Part shown: positions 35,201 through 42,500 of the stretch, piece by piece
How the letters are laid out: the number at the start of each line of letters is the position of its first letter
How positions within the stretch are numbered: position 1 is the first letter of the stretch
The notes under the pieces: generated by a model
Told to the model about the DNA's origin: nothing
Database searches by the model: none
What the model saw: only the letters and a program-made list of their open reading frames with translations
Source of the DNA: Acanthaster planci
Taxonomy: Eukaryota; Echinodermata; Asteroidea; Valvatida; Acanthasteridae
Length of the DNA: 64,000 nucleotides
Direction: 5' to 3'
Assembly (NCBI RefSeq): GCF_001949145.1
Contig: NW_019091359.1
Span: 2,974,110 to 3,038,109, forward strand
Translations under genes and position numbers: made by a program

Positions 35201-35507
35201 TCAAAGGAAGTGTGTAAGACAACTGCACGTGTTTGATTCCAATGTTTTTTCTAAAATTGGATTCGGTGCCATTGGGTAAGGCGAACAGCCAATTTTAAGT
35301 TTCCAAAGGAGCTAGTGAAACTTACATTGTTGCATAATTTTATTGCATAATTTTATTTACATTTTTTTGCAGCCATTTGAAGGAGTTGAAGCAGGCTTTA
35401 TCATTCAGCTTTGCCATCAATCCAAGGTACTGTTCCAACTACGAGCTGAGAACAAGCCTATGGCTGAGAAGTGGGCGGTACTGATGACAGAGGCTACACA
35501 TCTCTGA
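21393..35507 (+). CDS. FGD6: FYVE, RhoGEF and PH domain protein, FGD5/FGD6 type (17 exons, 5' incomplete)
   Basis: Seventeen exons join in frame with matching phases into 1,245 visible residues and a TGA at 35505. Order (residues counted from the first visible one): proline-rich region with many PxxP/PxxPxR stretches and acidic patches, 1-685; DH (RhoGEF) about 690-885, with [13 protein letters not shown] typical of DH helix 8; PH1 about 908-1015; FYVE about 1040-1107 with [14 protein letters not shown] and RVC motifs and eight paired cysteines; PH2 about 1150-1243 starting [16 protein letters not shown]. Known family members are Cdc42-type GEFs that bind PI3P through FYVE and act on actin and endosomes. 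Domain order, the acidic stretch before DH and the wording of DH and FYVE are closest to vertebrate FGD6, with FGD5-like features in PH2, so it may be the single invertebrate counterpart of both. The first exon(s) and start codon are not visible. Exon borders were read by eye. Confidence 0.9.
25022..25274 (+). CDS. FGD6: FGD exon B: acidic linker and start of DH domain
   Basis: Acceptor TTGTCTTTTAG|G, donor GTG|GTGAGT. The first base completes the Arg codon of exon A. It encodes a Cys/His/acidic stretch ([19 protein letters not shown]), then [20 protein letters not shown], the conserved start of the DH domain. Confidence 0.88.
25301..26097. mobile_element. TIR element in FGD intron, TTAAAGGTAGTG ends
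   Basis: The left end TTAAAGGTAGTGAACAGCAT TGG returns as the reverse complement at the right end (CCAATGGTGTACACTACCTT TAA, 26077-26097), giving about 23-26 bp TIRs with a few mismatches. The 797-bp body shows no transposase reading frame. It begins 27 bp after the splice donor at 25275. I have an impression that such TTAAAGG.AGTG ends are common in marine deuterostome genomes. Confidence 0.65.
26944..27095 (+). CDS. FGD6: FGD exon C: DH domain
   Basis: Acceptor TTCTGTAG|GA, donor AACTG|GTAAGA. Encodes [20 protein letters not shown] through SRVSN plus two bases of Trp. Contains the LPQL..FN.DLL segment conserved in FGD DH domains. Confidence 0.88.
27383..27539 (+). CDS. FGD6: FGD exon D: DH domain
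   Basis: Acceptor GTTCCAAAG|G, donor TTTGAG|GTAAGG. The first base completes TGG (Trp), giving [21 protein letters not shown], a near match to the corresponding family segment. Confidence 0.88.
27625..27840 (-). repeat. SINE-like dispersed repeat, copy 1
   Basis: On the minus strand this segment shares an ordered series of blocks with 48494-48665: CTTCACCTTCCACCTCTGCG, ACATGTGGATT.GGTTTTCAG, and GGGTTTTCCTCCCA. This copy also has a 3' tail containing CCTATAATTGGCGCTAAATG. Its short length, dispersed occurrence and lack of coding capacity suggest a SINE, but no tRNA promoter boxes were verified. Confidence 0.65.
28245..28332 (+). CDS. FGD6: FGD exon E: DH domain helix with KPIQRIPQY
   Basis: Acceptor TTTTTGTCCAG|G, donor AACTG|GTAAGC. 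Encodes [20 protein letters not shown] then IPQYKLLLT, the most conserved DH block, which contacts the GTPase in family members. Confidence 0.92.
28455..28525 (-). repeat. Short foldback element, TTAACCCTAAC type
   Basis: Ends TTAACCCTAACTCCC and GAATGTTGGGGTTAA are near complements; the core is AAAAATCATATTAGAA. Located in the FGD intron before exon F. Confidence 0.55.
28672..28728 (+). CDS. FGD6: FGD exon F: DH domain
   Basis: Acceptor TTATCAAACAG|A, donor ATGG|GTGAGT. Short exon encoding [19 protein letters not shown]. Starts and ends with one base carried across. Confidence 0.88.
28956..29014 (+). CDS. FGD6: FGD exon G: end of DH domain
   Basis: Acceptor TTTCTTGGACAG|C, donor CAAGGG|GTAAGC. 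Encodes [20 protein letters not shown], matching the last DH helix. Confidence 0.88.
29416..29487 (+). CDS. FGD6: FGD exon H: DH-PH linker
   Basis: Acceptor TTGCTTTTCAG|G, donor CGG|GTGAGT. Encodes [20 protein letters not shown] and RPGR. Confidence 0.88.
29632..29742. repeat. Two-copy tandem duplication, 56-bp unit
   Basis: The unit beginning AGGTGGCATCATTAGTACCG at 29632 repeats at 29688 with about one mismatch (CTCTATAG versus CTCTGTAG). Intronic. Confidence 0.85.
29870..29938 (+). CDS. FGD6: FGD exon I: start of first PH domain
   Basis: Acceptor TTTAATTGTAG|G, donor CTG|GTGAGT. Encodes [20 protein letters not shown] and FYL. Confidence 0.88.
30091..30186 (+). CDS. FGD6: FGD exon J: first PH domain
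   Basis: Acceptor TGCTTTCCAG|T, donor AGG|GTAAGG. Encodes [20 protein letters not shown] and [12 protein letters not shown]. Confidence 0.9.
31141..31220 (+). CDS. FGD6: FGD exon K: first PH domain
   Basis: Acceptor TTGCTTTTCAG|G, donor GCAAA|GTAAGA. Encodes [20 protein letters not shown] and SFTLAA plus two bases of Asn. Confidence 0.88.
31640..31745 (+). CDS. FGD6: FGD exon L: end of first PH domain
   Basis: Acceptor TTTTGGACAG|C, donor CACAG|GTGAGA. Encodes [20 protein letters not shown], the C-terminal PH helix with its invariant Trp, then a linker. Confidence 0.9.
31947..32079. repeat. Two-copy tandem duplication, 66-bp unit
   Basis: The unit beginning AAGACCATACATTGACTTGA at 31947 repeats at 32013 with two or so differences. 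Intronic, upstream of the first FYVE exon. Confidence 0.85.
32573..32713 (+). CDS. FGD6: FGD exon M: FYVE zinc finger, first half
   Basis: Acceptor CTTTTTTTCAG|C, donor GGAAAG|GTAACC. Carries the three PI3P-binding signatures in part: WIPD, then CMICTCEF and [12 protein letters not shown]. Five of the zinc-ligating cysteine/histidine positions lie here. Confidence 0.95.
33005..33070 (+). repeat. Short foldback element, TTAACCCTAAC type, diverged
   Basis: Starts TTAACCCTGACCATTCTGAA TCC, has TATGATTTCAAT in the core and ends GGGGGTTGAGAG. Weaker match than the copies at 3818 and 28455. Confidence 0.4.
33125..33224 (+). CDS. FGD6: FGD exon N: FYVE zinc finger, second half
   Basis: Acceptor CCTGTTTGCAG|G, donor CAAAG|GTATAA. 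Encodes [20 protein letters not shown] and [13 protein letters not shown], completing the FYVE domain with the RVC motif. Confidence 0.95.
33688..33794 (+). CDS. FGD6: FGD exon O: basic linker between FYVE and second PH
   Basis: Acceptor AATTGTTTGCAG|G, donor AACAG|GTAAAA. Encodes a Lys-rich linker ([12 protein letters not shown]), possibly a nuclear-localisation-like patch, ending SALKQ. Confidence 0.85.
34290..34575 (+). mobile_element. Repeat copy related to the TTAA element at 36690-37253
   Basis: Shares TTTTCAATAGG.GCCAG, GTGCAGCAG, GCTTTTGTCCCCGGTGGTAA TC and a final AAGTGGTTAA with 36940-37257 in the same orientation. The 3' end AAGTGG abuts TTAA at 34576-34579. The 5' end was not found and may be deleted. 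It lies in the last-but-one FGD intron. Confidence 0.6.
34604..34786 (+). CDS. FGD6: FGD exon P: second PH domain
   Basis: Acceptor TTTCATTTGACAG|G, donor GAATGAG|GTGAGT. Encodes [18 protein letters not shown] and [18 protein letters not shown], matching the second PH of FGD5/FGD6. The acceptor lies only 28 bp after the end of a repeat element (see 34290-34575). Confidence 0.92.
35373..35507 (+). CDS. FGD6: FGD terminal exon: end of second PH domain and stop
   Basis: Acceptor TTTTTTTGCAG|C. Encodes [20 protein letters not shown] and ends [14 protein letters not shown] with TGA at 35505-35507, matching the C-terminal helix of family members. Confidence 0.92.
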   Translation, partial: PFEGVEAGFIIQLCHQSKVLFQLRAENKPMAEKWAVLMTEATHL

Positions 35508-36033
35508 GATGATGTATCCTCAAATCACCAAAGCTCGTTTTATCTCTTGAGAACTGGTGTGTGCTGAGATGTCTTTAAGACATTTTAATTTTCTTTTCAT
35601 TCCAAATGGGCTGCTGAACTGCAATATGATAAAACTGGTATGCAAGATCAAAGTTGTAAAATGACTTTAAGACATAAGACCGATGTTGGTCATAAGTAAT
35701 ATGTTTATTCCCCGTAACACTAGAATGAAGCATTCCTGTTGAGTTGTATGTTTTAAAACAATTATTTAAATGCATTTCAGATGAGGCTGAGGACTCCAAA
35801 GTGGATTTCGTTAAATGTCACAAGTTTTTTCTTAAACACCTGAGCAGTTTCCTAAACTGAGTGCTTTAAGTAAACTATGATGTCATTCCTGAGCTCTGAC
35901 GTACTAGAGAACTAAGCATAGGAAGATGTGATGATTTTTTGTCCAAGGTCAGTAGCAACTTTGTTACTGCCAACAGGATAGGTTTTCTAAGAGTACCAAT
36001 GCTACCAAGGTGTGTTTTTTTGTTTTGTTTATA

Positions 36034-36208
36034 CAGTCAAACCTTCTTAATAAGAACACTGTTAACACAAGATTCTGGTTATAACAAGGATATTTTGAGG
36101 TCCCAATCCTTTGTTTTTCATTATTTTCATTCCTGATGATACAAGATTCCTGTTATAACGAGGTAATTTGCCAAGTCTGAAGAACTTCTTATTAATGAGG
36201 TTCAACTG
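36034..36208. mobile_element. Tc1/mariner- or pogo-like MITE with TA target sites
   Basis: The left end CAGTCAAACCTTCTTAATAA pairs with the right end, whose reverse complement is CAGTTGAACCTCATTAATAA. Both are flanked by TA (36032-36033 and 36209-36210). Inside, ACAAGATTC.TGTTATAAC. AGG-like segments occur twice (about 36066 and 36141). CAGT ends plus TA duplication are typical of Tc1/mariner/pogo non-autonomous elements. 175 bp, no ORF. Confidence 0.75.
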
Positions 36209-36689
36209 TAATATGCTATAGAAACCTCCTATATTGTCTTCCAAATGTTTAAACAGTATTACACATATTCTTATTTAACAAAAGTTCCATTATGTTGCCT
36301 TTTTGTATTAAAATTGGGATGACTGTATGTGTTAATTCGGTTTTGTAACAGACATGCAACTTCCAAAGTTTCATCTGAATGATGTCTATGACTTGTAATA
36401 ATTGGACTAACACAACAGGTAAATTTCTGCTCTAGTCAAACATACATATCGAAGTATAACTTGTTTAGTATACCCAGCGTGCCTTATAATGCTTACATAT
36501 TGAAGTGTATTTTTGCTAGCTGTTTTATTGATGCCAATGTTGGACAAAACTATTGATGTAATTTTTAACAAGCTCCAATCTTAAGAAAACCATGTTAAGT
36601 GAGAAATTCCAAGCATACCACCATTAAAATGTTGCATAAGTTCTCAAATTATGAGATTTAGCATTCTCAAAAGGTTACTTTTATCTTAA

Positions 36690-37253
36690 CCACTTGATGC
36701 TGGGTGGAAGTTGAAGTTAAATGACGTAAACCCAGGAGATTTTCAAGATTTTCTATTTTCAAAATTCTTAAATAAATCATAGCTTCATTTACTGGACGTT
36801 TACACCCACATGAATAACTGTCTGGTGGCTACTCTAATCTGACAGACAACATCTATTGAGTATTTCAGCTAGGCCGCCACCTTGTAAAATGAGCCTAGAT
36901 TGTGAGTGTCATGTAACTTTCTTTGTTCTTGAAACTGTTAGTGTGCTACTGGCGTTTTTTCAATAGGAGCCAGATTAGCATGCAGCAGAAGGTATCACTC
37001 ATTGCTGGAGTGCTTTTGTCCCCGGTGGTAATCCGCTTGTGCTGAATGCCACAAACAATGATATAATCTCTCAAAAGGACAGATTTCCATGTCTTTTGAC
37101 AACTGAAAATTTTTTGGCAACTCCCAGCAGCTTGGTCTTTTGTTCCAGAGTACGTTCTTTGTTATAAGGCCCGGCTCTTTTGTCTGGTTTCAGGCTCCCT
37201 GGTTTCGTGTATTAATCCTTTGTGCCCGAAATGAGGTTCCCACCAGCAAGTGG
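36690..37253. mobile_element. piggyBac-like non-autonomous element with TTAA target sites
   Basis: Flanked by TTAA at 36686-36689 and 37254-37257. The left end CCACTTGATGCTGGGTGG and the right end (reverse complement CCACTTGCTGGTGGG) form short imperfect TIRs. TTAA targets and CC-starting TIRs are the signature of piggyBac. There is no transposase frame in 564 bp. A related partial copy lies at 34290-34575. Confidence 0.65.
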
Positions 37254-38761
37254 TTAAAATGATAGAACTAAGAATTGATAATGAATTATGTGAGGTGTTA
37301 CCACTGTGCAAATATTCCAGAAAATTATTTGGATGTTAATTATTGACCTAATCAGGATGCATGTAATAACATTTAAGACAGTTGTTATAGCCAAATGAGG
37401 GCAGTTATATTGGAAGCATATGAGGAAAAGCGATTTGACCAAATCCATTTGACTGTTAACAGTGGACTGGACTTAGGCACGGCCTGATTTTTATATTTAA
37501 TTCTTGGAAATTACCCAATGTGTGCATGGATAATTGACCAATAAATGAACTGAATCTGGTGCTTCAAAATGATCGTCTAAATGTGATATTACGATCGTGA
37601 GTGGAATAGAATGAAGTAGTGAGTGCGTCCTGTATACCACAAGGCCTTCACGGGACTCGTCACCTTTGAATATTAAAGTAAATTTTGCAGTTGTTTGCCA
37701 ATAGTGTAATGTGTTGAGTTAGAACAGCACATTACATGGCGTTTGAATGCACCATCCAAGACTGTTATACTTGTATATATCACACTCCTTGTTGCCATGG
37801 ATAGACCAATCGGAATTGAGAATGAAAGTCTGCCTGAAGATAATTTATATTATGCATTGTGGGTGTATGAGGACTTCTCACTTTGAAAGCCATTTGGAGG
37901 AATCTCGAGTCTGGGTAATCATTGGCGTTCACACTTGACTGAGAAATTACCTCATAAATGTGACTATTTGACAATGGGATGGAAGGAAATTTCAAATTCA
38001 AATCCTGCACCGCAAGTACATGTACATGGTAGTTGTATTTACTTAGTATGTTGAAGCAATATTGAAAAGTTCATCAAATGGCTATATGCGATACTGAAGC
38101 ATCGAAGCTTTTGTACAAATATAAAAGAGACTTAGTAAAAATATTAATCTTACCCCTGCATTAGTTTTTCATTAATTGAACGTAACACTTCATAGTTGAT
38201 CAGTTACCTCTTGGTTCTGCTCAACCAATGGGACAATTATAATTTGGCAAATAGTTTTCCGTCTGGAATCGTGATTGTTCATAACAAATCCGGGTAGAGT
38301 AGCTTACTTAAAACATCAATTAATCTTCAAGTTTGAGTATCTCTTTGAAACTTGCTCCTGATTTGTTGAACTGTTTTACTAGTCTATTTGGCTCCTATCC
38401 ATAAAGGTCCACAAATTTGCTGTGTTCAGTCAATCAAGGTCCGAACACACAAATGTTCATGCAGAAAAACACTAAAAAATATACAAACGGTTGGTCTGTC
38501 AATGCTACTGATGATTTATATTGACTTGGAAACCACTCACAAAAATATAAATTTCAGATAGTTTCTCTAGCTGAAACATCTCGCAAGAAAAAAAATGCAA
38601 AGCCCGCAAACTGATTTACTTAATTTTATTTCCTTCATGTATTGTTACAAATCAAATTTGAAAAACAGCTTGAAAGTTTCCTTTTTATAAACTTTTCTAC
38701 CTGCATAACTCAACTTCTTTTACTAAAACAAATGACAGATTACCATGAGGAAAGTAAACGG

Positions 38762-39187
38762 AGGGATTTCACATTCGCGCCGTCTGCGCATATCTACATC
38801 AAAACCGAGGCTCTCTGTGTTGAACTTCGTCGCGTGCGCCCGCGGAGTCCACACAGTACGTGGAATATCCGATTCGTAAGTGTGACGCCACTTCAGTTTA
38901 AACCACGCCCACTGCACATGCAGATACACGACCATCGCAGGTACGTTAGTTCGCGGTAAATTGCTGTTATTTTTTTCCTTTGATTTTACGTGACGAGTCA
39001 TCAAAGACTCTTCCACAAAAATTTGCAGCTTGAAAAGTCTGAATTTATCATACCGTTATGTATTTTGTGTCTTGACTCCTTACTTTCAATTGTCTGATCG
39101 TATTAAGAATTGAAGCTGATGCATACGGCCTCGTTTCAAACGCGGAATTGCGCAGATCGACACTAAAAGTGTCGTATTTGGATCCCT
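38762..39187. mobile_element. TIR repeat, family copy 1
   Basis: About 375 bp are shared with 44699-45074 in the same orientation. Near the ends are imperfect inverted repeats of about 45 bp: TCTGCGCATATC... at 38783 against the reverse complement ending at 39156 (GATCTGCGCAATTCCGCG). Outer ends AGGGAT and ATCCCT may be the true termini in this copy. A 29-base segment (about 39067-39100) is absent from copy 2. No ORF; includes conserved GTTTAAACCACGCCCACTGC. Confidence 0.75.
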
Positions 39188-39446
39188 GTATAAAGCAGAT
39201 CAAATAGCAGTTCCTCTTCATAACAAAGAACGAGATGATGTAGAAACTATGATGAAACATGGGGATATTGAAGAGGTGAAACAGTTCCTAGTGCGCTAAC
39301 AAGTTGAAAATGTGAGAAACATCAGCTTATCTAAGACATATAGGTCCATTTCCTGGATTGCATTGTCTGTTAACCTCATGATGCAGACAGGGTGGGGTAT
39401 GACTCCCCACCCTGCTCCGTTTTATCACACCAACTTCGAGATGCGG

Positions 39447-39518
39447 TCAGTTTCTCATCGTCACGACAACTTTGCCAGTGGATTTCCTCATCATGACATA
39501 CTGGAATGCTTCGTTGAT
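39447..39518 (-). CDS. Oxidoreductase terminal exon i
   Basis: Acceptor GCCATCTTTACAG|A. Encodes INEAFQYVMMRKSTGKVVVT and MRN with TGA at 39449-39447. Confidence 0.92.
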   Translation of the reverse strand: MNEAFQYVMMRKSTGKVVVTMRN

Positions 39519-42500
39519 CTGTAAAGATGGCAATAAAAAAAACTTGTTACAGACCCCCCAACCCCGGATAAGATCAGTTCTGGTTACTTTCCAAAATGAG
39601 CACAACCAGGATTTCCTTGAGGAGAAGTCATGAAATTGTCCAGCATGCATAACGTAACTAAAGCAAGACCTGGGAAGGGATGGGAAGGGAATGTTGTGAC
39701 CCTTATAGCTCAATTCCTGTCCTGATTAGAATTCAGATATCACTCTTAATGACCTGTTACTTTCAAATGTTGACACAAAAGTCAGAAGTGATATTCTAGC
39801 CAACTATTACAACAATCCTTACAAATAATAAAGCCTTAATTTCCTGTGGCAGAAAAGTGATATCGAGGGAACAATCCAGGCCTAGGGAATTTTTCTCGTC
39901 GACTTCCTTCTGGATAAGACCCAGTTTTCACATTACTTGGCTCAAGCTATTCAATTTGCAATACCTCATCGATCACTGCTTTCAGTTAGACAGCGGAAGC
40001 ATTAGGACTATGCTTGAAGTACATTTACATCATCTCCCCAGTTCTGGATGGGAACTGGACAAGGGCCAACTGTACTTTTGCTTTCTGAAAATGTTCATTT
40101 TGTCTGTTTGATAAAACATCTAAAAAAGGCTCATCATCTGAAGGAATTCGATCTTTGTGACTGTTTTGATGAAGTGACGTATCTGCACACCAACTGCAAA
40201 ACCATGTTTTGAGAAAATCATATTTGAAATGATCGATTACTCAAATTGGGTTTGGCATACCTTTTTGAAGCACTGAAAACCTTTCATCTGATGTGAGCAG
40301 CAATAGACCATTAGTTGAAATGCCAACAAATTGTCTGTTTTCATTAATCCAGGTTTAATTAAGCGACATTAATTCGTGAAGATGGATGTCACTTTGTCAA
40401 AACAGCCATCCTAGAGTGCACATCACATGGCATATGTTTGTACACATCTCATGTGTTGCAGACCACAGATTTGTCATGTTTTCAAAGTGCACAGTGTGGA
40501 GGCAAAACGTATGGCACAGGTGAAAGAGATTTGTTAGGTACCTTCATCAAACGGCAACACTGAGTCTGGGCATGTACCAGCACATGGCTTTGTGTAATTA
40601 ATAAACAACGTAATTCTTTCTCCAAATTTGGTAATCATGCATCATAAAATGTCAGAATATTCAAAAATCTCAAATTGCCTACAATCTCAGTTTTGGGTGG
40701 ATTCGTCAGTTCATCGAAACGGTGAGAAATTTTCCAAAATATCAGGTATTTACAAATATTAACTGCAGCATCTCGTATGGTCACCACCTACAGATCTACA
40801 AGCTATGATCCTACATACTTGGCTTTAAAACCCTAACACTCCTCAGTCCTCCAACAGGTGAAGGATTGAGGAGGGTTAGGGTTCATTGGGCTAAACTGCA
40901 GAATTTCAGACTGATTTCGGTGTACATGTGAATGCATCAACTCACCTTCTCCAGAGGGAAAGTCTTGCAAACATGGGGTCTGATCTTGCCCTCCTTGAAG
41001 AACCTGATGCAATCTTCCACTGACTGACGGCTTCGGGGCGGGTCATGCATGCGATAGTTGCCCCAGAACAGACCCATGGCCGAGATGTTCTTGACCAGCA
41101 ACAAGTTGGCTGGAATCTTGGGGATGTCTCCGCTGGCAAAGCCAATGACAACCAGACGACCTTCCCAGGAAATGCTGCAGTGAGGAGGCGATTTGTACTG
41201 GGATAAACAGAAGATTCTATGCTTTATGATAACTTGGCCTTGAAACTGTGCCAAGACCTATTGACTGAGCGGCCTAAGTACCATCCTCTATCAACTGATA
41301 ACATGCAGATGCCTATCACATTCAAATTGCCACTCAATACTCAAAGTCCTGGCAAGAAATTTTGGGGTCGGGTCTGTCCAAGAAAAAAAAGTTTCCCATC
41401 CAGTTTTCCTTATGTTGAGGAGGCATCCTTTTAACGTTTTTATTTCGCATTTTTTCTAAGGTGCCAAATGGATTGTCGTGACTTTTTTGCTTTTTGTATC
41501 TAAAGAAGTTGAAATTATAACTAATACGTTTTACACTTGCATTTAAAGTAAACTATTATGGTAGCGATAATAAGTCTTGATGCACTGTAAATAAAAAAGA
41601 ACCACAAAAACAAAACATTCGTAAATAAAGTAAAAGGTTTGTGGTAGCACCGTGCAAGGAGGTCTATTTTGTGAGTATACGTGGGTCTGAAAAGAACCGG
41701 AGGGTATTCAACATTTTCAACAAAATCAAAATGTTATTGACAACAACTGAGGAGTTCTGTGATGGTACATCCACTTTGCCATCACAATTCAACTTTTGCC
41801 TTAAAAATTACACTCTTTTCCCAAACAGTTTTGCACAGACGTACATATATGTGACCCACCATTCCAGAACAAGGCTGAGGTAGGTAACTTCATAACTCTA
41901 AAATAGTGGAACTTCCACTGTTCAGATTTTCATGGGAGTTTTACAGCTATCACTACCCGTAAGAAGCTTACTGCAGACAGAATGTCGATTCAACATGGAT
42001 CACTTTAAAGTGTAAAACAAGCGGAAGGAGAGGAATTGTCCAACATCACAAATACCGACTTCAGCCTGGTTTGGGGATGGGGGGTCACATAATATGATTG
42101 AAATAGTCTAACATCTTCCAGATTTGAAGAGGGGTAGCTGATCATTGTTTTTTGGTTTTTGGGAGGGTAGCATTGTTGCATAATATAGCATTTCGTAGTG
42201 CCACTTACCATCTCAAGCATTCCTTCCAGACATCTCCACCTACTGCATCCATGATCACATTGGCTCCTTTTCCCTGTGTCAGTTCCTTAGTCTTCTCTCG
42301 CAGATTCTCCTGTTTGTAGTCGATAGTAGCAAAGGCACCCTTGTCGCTTACCAGCTTGCATTTCTCTGGGCCTCCTGCAGCACCAATGACCTGTATGGAT
42401 TACAAAGTAGTTCAAAAATGAGCACGCAACTTGACTGGAAATGAAGAAAGATCAGATCCTGATTAAGAGAGTGACAATTCCTTCCTCTGTTTCATCTCGT

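Larger units (their letters stand above)
23275..35372 (+). other. Introns of the FGD gene
   Basis: Sixteen introns, 131 to 1,747 bases. The longest (23275-25021) shows only TACATGTA motifs near 24890. Intron 25275-26943 carries a TIR element (25301-26097). Intron 27540-28244 carries a SINE-like repeat, and 28333-28671 a foldback element. Introns 29488-29869 and 31746-32572 each carry a two-unit tandem duplication, 32714-33124 a foldback copy, and 33795-34603 a repeat shared with the 3' flank. Introns 30187-31140 and 34787-35372 show nothing clear. Confidence 0.7.
35508..39446. other. Convergent intergenic region: 3' flanks of FGD and oxidoreductase genes
   Basis: Contains the presumed 3' UTRs of both genes. 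AATAAA on the plus strand occurs at 36771-36776 (inside a transposable element) and 37540-37545; on the minus strand at 38625-38630. None is decisive, and the FGD transcript may instead use ATTAAA at 36307. Also present are a TA-flanked MITE (36034-36208), a TTAA-flanked element (36690-37253) and a TIR repeat (38762-39187). Confidence 0.6.
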
